DNA from: an uncultured Lachnospiraceae bacterium
Lineage (GTDB): Bacteria > Bacillota > Clostridia > Lachnospirales > Lachnospiraceae
Length of the DNA: 39,345 bases
Direction of reading: 5' to 3'
Assembly (NCBI GenBank): GCA_947625875.1
Contig: CANQQG010000020.1
Location: 1 to 39,345 of the forward strand
This document shows positions 30,191 to 38,883 of the stretch, in pieces. Every line of letters begins with the position of its first letter. Within the stretch, counting starts at the first letter, position 1. Under the pieces are notes generated by a model. That model was not told the DNA's origin, made no database searches, and saw only the letters and a list, made by a program, of their open reading frames with translations. The position numbers and the translations under genes are program-made.

Positions 30191-30490
30191 TCACAGACCG
30201 CTGAATACTTCAATATCCGCGCTGTCCTCTGTAAGCTTGACAATGGCTTTCTTCCTCGTCGCCGTCCTGCCGACGGTTGCGCCGCGCCTTTTTAATTTGC
30301 CCTTGATGTTCATCGTGTTGACTTTGGCAACCTTTGTGCCCTCAAACATCTTTTCAACGGCCTCTTTGATCATCGTCTTATTTGCTTCCGGATGCACATA
30401 GAAGGTATACTTCTTCTCAGCCATAAGGTTCATGCTTTTTTCTGTTACAACCGGTTTGAGAATTACATCATAATATTGAATGTTAGCCAT
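30191..30490 (-). CDS. rplW: 50S ribosomal protein uL23
   Basis: 99 residues; [15 protein letters not shown] and [20 protein letters not shown] are typical. At the exit tunnel it docks signal recognition particle and trigger factor. Its ATG overlaps the rplD stop as TAATG. Confidence 0.96.
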   Translation of the reverse strand: MANIQYYDVILKPVVTEKSMNLMAEKKYTFYVHPEANKTMIKEAVEKMFEGTKVAKVNTMNIKGKLKRRGATVGRTATRKKAIVKLTEDSADIEVFSGL

Positions 30491-31110
30491 TATGCATACA
30501 CCTCCTCGATTGTCGATACCGCATCCTTCGCCAGAATCAGCGTGTTATATTTAAGGATGTCATATACATTGATTGTGTTTGTAAGGGAAACCTTTACATT
30601 CGGAATGTTCCTTGCAGACAGATATAAATTCTCGTCTTTTTCGTTCAGCACGATCAGCGCTTTCTGCGTATTTAACGCATTCAGAACGCCGACCATTTTC
30701 TTTGTTTTGATCTCATCCATCTTCAATCCGTCTACAACGATCAGTTTATTTTCATTTACCCTCGAAGTGAGCGCAGACTTTAACGCCAGCCTCTTCTCTT
30801 TTTTGTTCAGCTTAAAGGAATAATCCCTCGGAGTCGGGGCAAATACAACGCCGCCGCCTTTCCATTGCGGAGCGCGGATCGAACCCTGCCTTGCGTGGCC
30901 TGTCCCCTTCTGCCTCCATGGCTTCCTGCCGCCGCCGCGGACCTCAGAACGCGTCTTTGCTTTCTGTGTGCCCTGGCGCTTATTTGCAAGCTGCTGCAGT
31001 ACCGCCATGTGTACAAGATGTTCATTTATATTTACACCGAAGACCGCATCGTTTAATTCCATGCTGCCTACTTCTTTGCCTTCCATATTATAAACAGTTA
31101 CATTCGCCAT
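30490..31110 (-). CDS. rplD: 50S ribosomal protein uL4
   Basis: 206 residues. The tunnel loop carries [20 protein letters not shown] followed by [15 protein letters not shown]. The C-terminal globular part has [20 protein letters not shown]. In other bacteria L4 can regulate its own operon through the leader; here a structured leader is present but L4 control is not shown. Confidence 0.96.
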   Translation of the reverse strand: MANVTVYNMEGKEVGSMELNDAVFGVNINEHLVHMAVLQQLANKRQGTQKAKTRSEVRGGGRKPWRQKGTGHARQGSIRAPQWKGGGVVFAPTPRDYSFKLNKKEKRLALKSALTSRVNENKLIVVDGLKMDEIKTKKMVGVLNALNTQKALIVLNEKDENLYLSARNIPNVKVSLTNTINVYDILKYNTLILAKDAVSTIEEVYA

Positions 31111-31138
31111 CTGTTAGTCCTCCTTTCCTGCTCCCGCA

Positions 31139-31822
31139 CTATTTATAGGATTTTACCGCTTCTTTGATCGTGATCAGCGATTTCTTCGGGCCCGGTACGG
31201 AACCTTTGATCAGAAGCAGGTTATTCTCAGCGTCAACTCTTACAACCTCAAGATTCTGGACCGTAACGCGCACGCCGCCCATCCGTCCAGGCATCTTCTT
31301 GCCTTTGAACACGCGGCTCGGCGATGAGCAGGCGCCGTTTGAACCCTGATGACGGTGGAATTTCGAGCCATGGGACATCGGTCCTCTGTGCTGTCCATGC
31401 CTCTTAATCGCGCCCTGGAAACCTTTGCCTTTTGAGATCGCAGTTGCGTCTACAACGTCGCCGGCTGCAAAAATATCCGCCTTGATCTCATCCGCCGGCT
31501 TGTAATCCGCCGCGTTGGCAAATTTAAACTCCCGCACATATCTCTTGCCGGAAACGCCAGCCTTGTCAAAATGGCCTTTCTCAGCTTTTGTGACGCCATG
31601 CCGGTGCCGGATCTCTTTCTTGCCGTTCGCGTCTTTGTTCACAATTTTGTCTTTCTTGTCAATAAAACCTACCTGTACGGCTTCGTACCCGTCGTTTTCC
31701 ACAGTCTTGATCTGTGTAACGTAACAAGGCCCTGCCTGCAGTACAGTAACCGGAATCAGTTCCCCGCTTTCGCCGAAAACCTGCGTCATTCCGAGTTTGA
31801 TTGCTAAAATCCCTTTCTTCAT
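31139..31822 (-). CDS. rplC: 50S ribosomal protein uL3
   Basis: 227 residues from ATG 31822 ([16 protein letters not shown]), seven bases after GGAGG; the longer frame to 31858 is not used. The [20 protein letters not shown] signature and the [20 protein letters not shown] tip loop near the catalytic centre are intact. There is a 114-base gap between rpsJ and rplC with no gene. Confidence 0.96.
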   Translation of the reverse strand: MKKGILAIKLGMTQVFGESGELIPVTVLQAGPCYVTQIKTVENDGYEAVQVGFIDKKDKIVNKDANGKKEIRHRHGVTKAEKGHFDKAGVSGKRYVREFKFANAADYKPADEIKADIFAAGDVVDATAISKGKGFQGAIKRHGQHRGPMSHGSKFHRHQGSNGACSSPSRVFKGKKMPGRMGGVRVTVQNLEVVRVDAENNLLLIKGSVPGPKKSLITIKEAVKSYK

Positions 31823-31936
31823 TCCATTACCTCCTGTTAATCTACAGCGGAACGCCATTTTTTTGCGCTCATCCTAGAACAGTTTGCCACTATATATAAA
31901 CCCTTCTGGATTGTTGCCTGCTCTTTGCCTGCCGGA

Positions 31937-32248
31937 CTATTTCATCTTGATATCGATGTGGACGCCCGCCGGTAACTCCAGCCTCGTCAGCGCGTCAACC
32001 GTCTTCTGCGTCGGCGCAATGATATCAATCAGCCTTTTGTGCGTCCTCTGTTCAAACTGCTCCCTCGAATCCTTGTACTTGTGTACGGCGCGCAGAATCG
32101 TGATGACTTCCTTTTTTGTCGGAAGCGGTACCGGCCCGCTCACCTGTGATCCGTTCTTCTTTACAGTTTCAATGATTTTTTTTGCCGATGCATCAATCAG
32201 TTCATGATCATAAGCTTTGAGGATAATCCTCATTGTTTGACTTGCCAT
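31937..32248 (-). CDS. rpsJ: 30S ribosomal protein uS10
   Basis: 103 residues; [20 protein letters not shown], then [20 protein letters not shown] and [16 protein letters not shown]. It also acts as NusE in transcription antitermination. It is the first gene of the large operon, preceded by AAGGAGGCGGC and the structured leader. Confidence 0.97.
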   Translation of the reverse strand: MASQTMRIILKAYDHELIDASAKKIIETVKKNGSQVSGPVPLPTKKEVITILRAVHKYKDSREQFEQRTHKRLIDIIAPTQKTVDALTRLELPAGVHIDIKMK

Positions 32249-32476
32249 AAAAAAAGCCGCCTCCTTTTCGCACTTTCATATCAGTACGACAAGCGGTGAC
32301 TGTACACTAATCCGTGTGTGTCCTAAAGACTGCACACCATATTTCTACAACTCATATCCGGTAGATATCGAAATGGTACAGTGACTTGTCGCCAGTTTCC
32401 TAACTTGACATTCGCTCCACGGAAAACCTGCCATAAAAGACAGCAACCTCACGCTTCATCGCTATCATGCCACAGC
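32249..32476 (-). promoter_or_regulatory. Structured 5' leader of the S10 operon
   Basis: About 228 bases lie between the expected start of transcription and rpsJ. CGACAAG-n3-TGACTGTAC (32287-32305) and GTACAGTGACTTGTCG (32376-32391) pair at long range. Between them are a GTGTG/CACAC hairpin (around 32313-32338) and a small ATATC/GATAT hairpin (around 32355-32370). The design is that of a ribosomal-protein leader that folds on a protein or rRNA mimic. It contains no open frame that I can support. Confidence 0.6.
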
Positions 32477-32483
32477 ACTTGGT

Positions 32484-32512
32484 ATTATAAGGGATGTTTT
32501 GGATGATTGCAA
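32484..32512 (-). promoter_or_regulatory. Promoter of the S10-spc operon
   Basis: Minus-strand TTGCAA (32507-32512) and TATAAT (32484-32489) with a 17-base spacer. An A-rich tract lies just upstream of the -35, like an UP element. Confidence 0.85.
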
Positions 32513-32553
32513 GTTTTTTTTTGGAAATATTGTATTTATTTTCGTACAATCTG

Positions 32554-32581
32554 TTGTCTTTTCCGGCGCTTTATGTATAAT
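32554..32581 (+). promoter_or_regulatory. Promoter of the methyltransferase gene
   Basis: Plus-strand TTGTCT (32554-32559) and TATAAT (32576-32581), 16 bases apart. It is divergent from the S10 promoter, with about 40 bases between the two -35 boxes. Confidence 0.7.
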
Positions 32582-32626
32582 CGAATAAGAAGCAAGACCG
32601 ACTATCAGACAGATAAAGGAGATACT

Positions 32627-33490
32627 ATGTGGATCGCTGACAAATGGAAAGACTACGAAGCGCTCGACTGCTCCGGCGGCGAAAAGCTGGAGCGGTGGGG
32701 CAGTTATATTCTGCTGCGGCCGGACCCGCAGGTGATCTGGAACACGCCCAGGACCATGAAACAATGGAACCGCCTCAACGCCCATTACCACCGGAGCAGC
32801 AAAGGCGGCGGGGAGTGGGAATTTTTCGACCTGCCGCAGCAATGGGCCATTTCATACCGGAACCTGACGTTCAACCTGAAGCCATTTAATTTCAAACACA
32901 CCGGGCTGTTTCCGGAGCAGGCGGTCAACTGGGACTGGATCTCAGAAAAGATCCGGCAGGCAAAACGGCCCGTAAAAATACTGAACCTGTTTGCCTATAC
33001 CGGCGGCGCGACGATTGCGGCGGCGGCGGCCGGAGCGGCCGTCACGCATGTGGACGCCTCCAAAGGCATGGTGGCGTGGGCAAAGGAAAACGCCGCGGCT
33101 TCCGGGCTTTCCGGCGCGCCCATCCGCTGGATCGTAGACGACTGCGTAAAATTTACCGAACGCGAGATACGGCGCGGCAAAACCTATGACGCCGTTATCA
33201 TGGACCCGCCGTCCTACGGGCGCGGGCCAAAGGGAGAGATCTGGAAGATCGAAGACGCCATCTTCCCTCTGATTCAAACCTGCGTGAACGTATTAAATGA
33301 CGCCCCCCTGTTTTTCCTCGTCAATTCTTACACAACCGGGCTGCAGCCCGCTGTGCTCGCCTATATGCTCGGCGCGGCCATGAAAAAATACCGCGGCCAT
33401 GTGGACGCGCAGGAAATCGGGCTGCCGGTAACGGCAAGCGGGCTGATCCTCCCATGCGGCGCCTCCGGGCGGTGGGAGCGGATGCCATGA
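32627..33490 (+). CDS. Class I SAM-dependent methyltransferase, RlmI/RlmK-like
   Basis: 287 residues. The SAM-binding motif is LNLFAYTGGATIAAAAAGA followed by HVDASKGMVAWAKENA; the catalytic-type motif is DPPSYGRGPKGE. These match the methyltransferase domain of 23S rRNA cytosine-5 (RlmI-like) enzymes, but the N-terminal PUA domain of RlmI is absent. The start ATG 32627 follows AAAGGAG; a longer upstream frame begins before the promoter. It is a single-gene unit ended by the terminator at 33522. The actual substrate is not determined. Confidence 0.8.
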   Translation: MWIADKWKDYEALDCSGGEKLERWGSYILLRPDPQVIWNTPRTMKQWNRLNAHYHRSSKGGGEWEFFDLPQQWAISYRNLTFNLKPFNFKHTGLFPEQAVNWDWISEKIRQAKRPVKILNLFAYTGGATIAAAAAGAAVTHVDASKGMVAWAKENAAASGLSGAPIRWIVDDCVKFTEREIRRGKTYDAVIMDPPSYGRGPKGEIWKIEDAIFPLIQTCVNVLNDAPLFFLVNSYTTGLQPAVLAYMLGAAMKKYRGHVDAQEIGLPVTASGLILPCGASGRWERMP

Positions 33491-33521
33491 CGCTTTTTTT
33501 CGCAGGCGCGCATCGCATCAA

Positions 33522-33545
33522 AAAAGGGGCTGCGGCCCCTTTTAT
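33522..33545. terminator. Bidirectional terminator between the methyltransferase and LacI genes
   Basis: AAAAGGGGC and GCCCCTTTT form the stem around a short loop, with U tracts on both sides. It serves the plus-strand methyltransferase and the minus-strand regulator, whose stop codon lies inside the element. Confidence 0.85.
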
Positions 33546-34540
33546 TTTGTCGAATCTTTTAAGATCACGTTATACCCAAGCACGATCCGCTTTAACGCCT
33601 CATCGCCGTTCAGACGGTCCAGCAGGACTTTGCATGCCACCGTCCCAAGCTCCTCCACGTTAAATTCCACGCAGCTGATCGAGGGGTAATAATCGTTCAG
33701 CATACGGCTGTTAAAAAACGACGCCACTTTAATATCTCCCGGCACATCCGCCCGGATCTTGCGGAGCGCATTCAGCACATACATACAGATATTGTCATCC
33801 ATGCACAAAATGCATTCCGCGCCCTGTTTGATCATATTTTCCGTCAGGTGTTCCGCGATCGCGGCATGTCCCACATTCTCAAAAACCAGATCGCGGTCAA
33901 CATCCAGCCCGAGCTGTTCATAAGCCCGCTCAAACCCGCGGTAACGGTCGCGGCTGACCACATGCGAACGCTCTGTCGCAAACAGCGCCATCTTGCGGAT
34001 CCCCATGCGCAGCAGCGACATGGTCAGGTCGCAGCAGCCGTTTAACTGGTCCACGTCCACCTGCAGGACATTCCGGTTATCATAACTCCCCGTCACGACA
34101 AACGGCACATTTTTCTCCTGCAGGAAACGGATGTCCATCCCGTCCGCAATCGCCCGCGTCAGCACCACGCCGTCCGCCAGATGACGGTTCACCACATGCT
34201 CAAGCGCGGAAATATCGGTCGGCGTCGTTTTTATTACAATCACATTGTAACCATAGACAATGAAAAAATCATAGACACTCAATAAAATCTTCTGAAAATA
34301 GGGCAGTTCCGCCGCATTCTCCTCCGCCGGGAGCGTCACGCATATCATATGCGTAGCGTGTTCCGGTTCTTTCGCATAGACATTCGGCTCGACGCCTTTT
34401 TGCTCTAAATATTCCTGAATGCGGTCTATCGTCGCCTGCCCGATCCTTCCCTTGCCGGACAGCGCCCTTGATACGGTCGTTGCAGAAACGCCCAGATCCT
34501 CCGCTATTTTCTTTATGCTCACTGTCGTATCTTTTTTCAT
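33542..34540 (-). CDS. LacI-family transcriptional regulator
   Basis: 332 residues. N-terminal LacI-type helix-turn-helix: VSIKKIAEDLGVSATTVSRA followed by LSGKGRIG. The rest is a periplasmic-binding-protein-like sensor domain, with IDQVD-like VDQLNGCCDLTMSLLRMG and GFERAYEQLGLDVD. The ATG at 34540 is preceded by AGGA; an in-frame GTG at 34552 overlaps that site. It sits 159 bases downstream of the GH13 amylase gene, whose promoter carries a LacI-type palindrome, so it is probably the regulator of that gene. The effector is probably a sugar; not determined. Confidence 0.88.
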   Translation of the reverse strand: MKKDTTVSIKKIAEDLGVSATTVSRALSGKGRIGQATIDRIQEYLEQKGVEPNVYAKEPEHATHMICVTLPAEENAAELPYFQKILLSVYDFFIVYGYNVIVIKTTPTDISALEHVVNRHLADGVVLTRAIADGMDIRFLQEKNVPFVVTGSYDNRNVLQVDVDQLNGCCDLTMSLLRMGIRKMALFATERSHVVSRDRYRGFERAYEQLGLDVDRDLVFENVGHAAIAEHLTENMIKQGAECILCMDDNICMYVLNALRKIRADVPGDIKVASFFNSRMLNDYYPSISCVEFNVEELGTVACKVLLDRLNGDEALKRIVLGYNVILKDSTK

Positions 34541-34584
34541 GATTTTCCTCACTGATCTGTCATGGCATTCTTTCGGTCACTTTT

Positions 34585-34613
34585 ATTTTAGTATCCTTTT
34601 TTCCGCAAATCAA
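34585..34613 (-). promoter_or_regulatory. Promoter of the LacI-family gene
   Basis: Minus-strand TTGATT (34608-34613) and TAAAAT (34585-34590) with 17 bases between. I see no GAAACGTTTC palindrome here, so autoregulation through that site is not evident. Confidence 0.6.
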
Positions 34614-34698
34614 TCCGCACATTTCGCCAGATTTTCACGCGCTTTCTGTCTTTTTTCCACAAAAATCATCCGGTTTCCATGCGCAATTGCCCTTAAAA

Positions 34699-36507
34699 CT
34701 ATTTCAGCAGCGCGATCCCATACGGCGGAAGCGTCAGCACGCCGTCTGCAAACGACGTCTGCTGGCCGCTCTGCGTCGTGAGCGAGGAAAGCAGCGCCAC
34801 GCCTTCTAAGGAAAGCGTCACCTGCTTTTCCTCCGCGCTGTCATTCATGATCAGATACGTCGTCTCCCCTTTGTATGTTTTTTTCAGCGCGCACAGATCC
34901 CCGTCCGCAATCTCGTCCATGACCGTTTCCGTACCTCTGGCGATCTGCGGGAACGCGTTGCGGATCCCGATCAGCTTCCGGTAATAATTATAAATCGAAT
35001 CCGCGTCGCCCATCTGCATGGTGTAATCGCCAAACTGATGCTCCACGTCGTCCATATCCGCCGGGCCGTTTGTCATGCCGAAATCGACGTCCGCCCAGTC
35101 TTCGGCGTCGCCGGCGCCCCCATACCAGTACATCGGCGCGCGTTTGTTTTCATCTTTGCCCGCCGAGCCTTTTACGGAGCCGTCCATGCCGAGCTCTTCG
35201 CCATAATACAAAAACGCGCTGCCGCCCATCAGGATGTTCACAGCCCCCGCAAACTTCATTTTATCCGGCTCATGGCGGAGGAAGCCCGCGATGCGCCCCA
35301 CGTCATGGTTGCTCAAAAACGGCGCGTCAATCGCCCGCGCATTGATGTTCTGGATCCGGTCCTGGCATTCGACCATCTTTTCCGCCAGCGATTTTCCGGA
35401 AGCCCCGTCGCCCGCGCTTAACATATTCTGGACCAGCGTCCCGTCATTCCCGCCAAACTGGAAATTGAAAAAGCTGTCAATGCCGCTCGCATAATATTTT
35501 TCAATCGTATCAAAACTGTCCCACACTTCCGCGACAAGGTAAAAATTTTCATCCAGACTCTTGCAGTAATCGTTTATCCATGACAATACTTCTATATTTT
35601 TATCCGGATTTCCGGAAAAATATTCCTTTGCCGCGTCCAGCCGGAAACCGCCGACGCCAAGATCCGCCCAGTATTTCATCACTTTTTCAAGCTCGCCGCG
35701 CACCGCTTCATTGTCCAGATTCAGATCCGGCATCTGATCCCAGAACTGCGCCTCATAGTACCAGTCCGTCCCGCTAAGCGGCGCATAGCCGCTGCCGTTT
35801 TCTCTTGAAAAATGATAGTAGCCGACATACGGGCATTCCGCCAAATCCGGCTCCGCGCCCTGTTCGAGTCCGCGCAGATATTCCGCCGCCGTCTGAAACC
35901 ATTCATGGGACGCGGACGTATGGTTTACGACCATATCAATGATCACCTTTATCCCGCGCTTATCGCATTCCGCGACCAGCTGCTTAAAATCATCCAGCGT
36001 TCCGTACTCCGCATCGATATCATAATAATCCGTCACATCATATTTATGGTACGTCGTCGAAGGCATGACCGGCATAAGCCAGATGCCGTTGCAGCCCAGA
36101 TCCTGAATATAGTCCAGCCGCCTGATCACGCCCTGCAGGTCGCCGACCCCGTCGCCATTGCTGTCGCAAAAAGAATATACAAATATTTCGTAATACATCC
36201 GGTAATTGTCGTCAATCACATCCGGCTCTGATACGGCGTCCGCCCCTGATACCGACGCCAGATCCACGATCGGGAACCCGTCGTCACCCGCGTTTACCAC
36301 AAGCTGTGGATCTGCTTCTGTGCTCATTTCCGTCTCTGCATCCGCCCCGGTATCCGCCGCTTCTGTCCCGGCTGCCGCCGTCTCCTCAGAAACCGCGCCT
36401 CCCGCTTCCTGCTGCGGCGTTTCCCCCGTTTTCGTTCCGCATCCGGCAAACAGCATTGCCGCGGATAATGTGAGCGCCAGTGCGCGTTTTAAGAATGAAT
36501 GTTTCAT
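34699..36507 (-). CDS. GH13 alpha-amylase family lipoprotein
   Basis: 602 residues. A lipoprotein signal peptide ends in LFAGC with lipidated Cys23, and a disordered acidic linker (about 25-100) follows, so the enzyme is tethered outside the cell. The (beta/alpha)8 barrel has all four GH13 regions: DMVVNHTS (Asp191-His196), GFRLDAAKE (nucleophile Asp291), VAEVWD (acid Glu327) and FLSNHDVG (Asp402). A DSNGDGVGDLQGV calcium-loop-like stretch is near residue 117. The C-terminal beta domain ends at LPPYGIALLK. It probably hydrolyses alpha-glucans such as maltodextrin or starch fragments. AGGAAGG lies upstream of ATG 36507, and expression is probably controlled by the palindrome at 36540. Confidence 0.93.
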   Translation of the reverse strand: MKHSFLKRALALTLSAAMLFAGCGTKTGETPQQEAGGAVSEETAAAGTEAADTGADAETEMSTEADPQLVVNAGDDGFPIVDLASVSGADAVSEPDVIDDNYRMYYEIFVYSFCDSNGDGVGDLQGVIRRLDYIQDLGCNGIWLMPVMPSTTYHKYDVTDYYDIDAEYGTLDDFKQLVAECDKRGIKVIIDMVVNHTSASHEWFQTAAEYLRGLEQGAEPDLAECPYVGYYHFSRENGSGYAPLSGTDWYYEAQFWDQMPDLNLDNEAVRGELEKVMKYWADLGVGGFRLDAAKEYFSGNPDKNIEVLSWINDYCKSLDENFYLVAEVWDSFDTIEKYYASGIDSFFNFQFGGNDGTLVQNMLSAGDGASGKSLAEKMVECQDRIQNINARAIDAPFLSNHDVGRIAGFLRHEPDKMKFAGAVNILMGGSAFLYYGEELGMDGSVKGSAGKDENKRAPMYWYGGAGDAEDWADVDFGMTNGPADMDDVEHQFGDYTMQMGDADSIYNYYRKLIGIRNAFPQIARGTETVMDEIADGDLCALKKTYKGETTYLIMNDSAEEKQVTLSLEGVALLSSLTTQSGQQTSFADGVLTLPPYGIALLK

Positions 36508-36539
36508 TTTCCCTTTCTCCTTCCTTCTCCCGTTTTTCC

Positions 36540-36551
36540 GGAAACGTTTCC
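36540..36551. promoter_or_regulatory. LacI-family operator at the amylase promoter
   Basis: GGAAACGTTTCC is a perfect 12-base palindrome with the central CG step typical of LacI-family operators. It starts seven bases beyond the -10 box, so it covers the transcription start and a bound repressor would block initiation. It resembles but does not fully match the CcpA cre consensus. Confidence 0.75.
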
Positions 36552-36558
36552 AATGCTT

Positions 36559-36587
36559 ATTTTACCACAAAAAAAAGAAAATGTATA
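36559..36587 (-). promoter_or_regulatory. Promoter of the amylase gene
   Basis: Minus-strand TAAAAT (36559-36564) with TATACA (36582-36587) 17 bases upstream. The -35 is weak, fitting a regulated promoter. Confidence 0.55.
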
Positions 36588-36639
36588 CCTTTTTTTGCCT
36601 TAAAATAAATTTCAGAAAACAGGATTGCCGATAAACGGC

Positions 36640-36685
36640 AAAAGAGGGAGGCGCGCTGCATCTGCAAGTCTCCCTTTCCCTTTTG
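36640..36685 (-). terminator. Terminator of the PAS-GGDEF gene
   Basis: On the minus strand GGGAG and CTCCC (36646-36674) form the inner stem, flanked by GCAAAAG and CTTTTGC as an outer stem, with TCTTTT after it. It lies about 20 bases past the stop. Confidence 0.65.
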
Positions 36686-36694
36686 CGCTCCTCC

Positions 36695-38440
36695 TTATGT
36701 CTGCCTTAAATCCAACATACGGCCAAGCCTGCGGTTTTCAATATCCATACGGAACAAACGCGTCATGTGGTAACGGTTCAATGCCGTACCATAAGGCCGA
36801 ACCAGCACATCATCCACATTCATGTCAAACGCCTCTTTGACGGCGCCTGGCTCTTCCTCCTGCAGCAACAGGACTGCGACTGTTTTTTTCCGCAACTCCC
36901 CGGAAAGGCCCCGGATAAACGAAAGGCCCGTCTGCCCCGCAAGGCGGCTGTCCACGAAACACATCATGATCTCGTCACAGGCCGTCATCTTCCGAACCGC
37001 TTCCCCGGCGTCCTCCACTTTCTCCACAAGATAGCGCTCATCAAAAAATCCTGCGATCTCCTCCTGCGTCTGCTTATCCTGGCTTAAAATCAGAACCTTG
37101 TGTTTTGCGCTGCCAAAACGGCGCGCAATCTCGCCCTGCGCCTTATCGGAAAAATGGCTGTGGGATTTTTTCTTTCTGGACTTCATGATATACATCTTCT
37201 TATCCGCGCGGTTGATGCAGTCGTCCAGGCTCTCATACTCTCCCGCCAGCCTGAAATCCCAGCCATAGCTGGCCTCCACCATATAAGACAGGCCGCTCCC
37301 ATGATTAAAATCCTGCATACACTTTAAAAGCTTCCGGTCTAATTCCCATGGAACCTGCGAGCCCTCCTCAAGTTCCGCCATAATCGTAAATTCATCTCCG
37401 CCAGTACGGCTTACAATGGCATATTCCGGCATGATCCCCTTCAGCAGGCCGGCAATCATCCGGATCGCCTTATCCCCCTCCTCGTGCCCGAATTTGTCAT
37501 TGATATATTTCAGGCCGTTCAGATCCGCCATCAGGACATAGATGTAATGGCCTTTGCGCTGCGCCTGCTCAAGCATCTTCGTCCCAAACCACACAAGCCC
37601 CTTGCGGTTGTACAGCTTTGTCAGCTCATCTGTGACTCCCTGCTCGAAAAGCCGCCCGTTATTCAGCTCCAGCTGCCGGATCAGCTCTTCATTTTTCTGC
37701 AGGATCTCAATTTCCTTGGATTTGCGCTCATGGATATCCCGAACCATATAGACCGCCGTATCATGGGAGCCTTTGCCGTCAAACTCCTCGATTCTGGAAA
37801 AAATAAGCTCCGTCCACCGATACTCTCCCATAATGTCGCGCAGCCTGCACTCCATCGCGATCGTCTTTTGCTTTTGAAGCCGCTCCCACACACCGGAAAG
37901 CTCCGTAAACCGCAGGAACATTTCCCGGTCGTCCGGATGGACGTCGCAGAGCGACTTTTCACAGAAATCATCGAAATGCTGCGCATCCATAGGAAACTGC
38001 CGCGTCTCAATATTAAAATAAAGCCGGGTGCAGTGCGTATTTTTCATATTCACCGACATGATCAGGTAATAAACGGACTGCACCGCAAGCTCGCGCGCCG
38101 CAAGCTGCTGCTGGTTCATCGGGATATACGCCGTAGAGATCGCGCCGCAAAGCTCCCCTTTATCATAGACCGGAATCAGGTTCCCCTCCATACAAAAGCC
38201 AAACCGTTCCATCGGCAGAAAGTTATGGATATGCCGCTCTGTGGCAAGCGTTTCATCCAGCTTGCCGGTCGGGTCATGGAAGACGCTGCCCACATAAATG
38301 CCATCTTTATTCCCATCTTCCGGATACATATACTGCACGACGCAGTCCGTATCATAGATGCAGTAATAAATATCCATTGTGATCAGCTTACGGCTGATCC
38401 GAAGCGCTTCTTTCAGTTCCTCCAGTCTCTCTTTCGTCAT
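36695..38440 (-). CDS. PAS-GGDEF diguanylate cyclase with C-terminal receiver-like domain
   Basis: 581 residues from ATG 38440, which has GGAGAGG ahead of it; the frame opens earlier, at 38470. An N-terminal sensor-like region (about 15-130) is followed by a PAS fold (about 135-240, ending YMVRDIHERKSKEIEILQKN), a coiled linker, and a GGDEF domain with DELTKLYNRKG, LMADLNGLKYINDKFGHEEG and an intact GGDEF at 347-351. No RxxD inhibitory site precedes the GGDEF. The C-terminal region (about 447-550) is receiver-like: VLILSQDK, a phosphoacceptor candidate Asp497 in MCFVDSRLAG, and VRPYG where a lysine is usual. It likely makes cyclic di-GMP, but activity and receiver phosphorylation are not shown. 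Confidence 0.85.
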   Translation of the reverse strand: MTKERLEELKEALRISRKLITMDIYYCIYDTDCVVQYMYPEDGNKDGIYVGSVFHDPTGKLDETLATERHIHNFLPMERFGFCMEGNLIPVYDKGELCGAISTAYIPMNQQQLAARELAVQSVYYLIMSVNMKNTHCTRLYFNIETRQFPMDAQHFDDFCEKSLCDVHPDDREMFLRFTELSGVWERLQKQKTIAMECRLRDIMGEYRWTELIFSRIEEFDGKGSHDTAVYMVRDIHERKSKEIEILQKNEELIRQLELNNGRLFEQGVTDELTKLYNRKGLVWFGTKMLEQAQRKGHYIYVLMADLNGLKYINDKFGHEEGDKAIRMIAGLLKGIMPEYAIVSRTGGDEFTIMAELEEGSQVPWELDRKLLKCMQDFNHGSGLSYMVEASYGWDFRLAGEYESLDDCINRADKKMYIMKSRKKKSHSHFSDKAQGEIARRFGSAKHKVLILSQDKQTQEEIAGFFDERYLVEKVEDAGEAVRKMTACDEIMMCFVDSRLAGQTGLSFIRGLSGELRKKTVAVLLLQEEEPGAVKEAFDMNVDDVLVRPYGTALNRYHMTRLFRMDIENRRLGRMLDLRQT

Positions 38441-38513
38441 CAAACCTCTCCTTATCTGAAAAACCCGCACGTTTTCCGTCCGGTCTTTCTTCCCTGCACA
38501 TAATATTTTATCT

Positions 38514-38522
38514 ATTGTAACA
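38514..38522 (-). promoter_or_regulatory. Extended -10 promoter of the PAS-GGDEF gene
   Basis: Minus-strand TGTTACAAT provides an extended -10 (TACAAT at 38514-38519). The -35 is weak (TTTCCA). The stretch 38523-38607 shows no gene. Confidence 0.45.
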
Positions 38523-38607
38523 TACCTGCGTGGAAATGGAAAGATGACATGCTCTGGCGATTCCTTAATAATCAGGAGGAAAACAAGATTTTATTTTCTG
38601 TCACGTC

Positions 38608-38635
38608 TTGTAATATTTTGTCATTATGATAGAAT
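38608..38635 (+). promoter_or_regulatory. Plus-strand promoter of the toxin-like mRNA
   Basis: TTGTAA (38608-38613) and TAGAAT (38630-38635), 16 bases apart. The expected start, about 38642, coincides with the first base of the left inverted repeat. Confidence 0.55.
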
Positions 38636-38725
38636 AGACATGGGTGTTACCAAAACGGTGGCGGTTCGCCTTTTGCCAAAATGAGTACATTTTGAGAGCT
38701 TCCTGTATCAAAGGAGGGGATACAT

Positions 38726-38770
38726 ATGGAAAATACAGTGAAAGGTGAGTATGCTTGGTGTTCGAATTGA
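38726..38770 (+). CDS. Short leader ORF overlapping the toxin-like gene
   Basis: A 14-codon frame, MENTVKGEYAWCSN, with an excellent AAGGAGGGG eight bases before its ATG, the best ribosome binding site in the locus. It overlaps the start of the hydrophobic peptide in another frame. Its role may be translational coupling, as Mok does for Hok; this is inference. Confidence 0.4.
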   Translation: MENTVKGEYAWCSN

Positions 38771-38883
38771 TTTTGGAACTTGCCGGTATTGTAGTGACGG
38801 TTATCAGTATCATCGTCACAATAATCAGCATCCGGCAGACCGGAAAAAATAAAAAGCATCAAAAAAGCAACCGCTCCAGCTAA
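38758..38883 (+). CDS. Small hydrophobic/basic peptide, candidate type I toxin
   Basis: 41 residues from GTG 38758: one membrane-spanning stretch (LAGIVVTVISIIVTIIS) followed by a strongly basic tail (RQTGKNKKHQKSNRSS). This is the shape of type I toxins such as TxpA, BsrG and the holin-like toxins, though I cannot match it to a named family. No ATG is in frame; TTG 38755, GTG 38758 and TTG 38767 are possible starts, with AGGTGA nine bases before GTG. The stop codon lies inside the terminator loop. The frame is closed by TGA just upstream, so it is not part of a larger gene. Confidence 0.5.
   Translation: MFELILELAGIVVTVISIIVTIISIRQTGKNKKHQKSNRSS

Noticed and set aside
38601-38831. 76-codon minus-strand frame at the toxin locus
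   Set aside because: It crosses the left inverted repeat and the plus promoter, has no plausible start site and shows no protein-like pattern.
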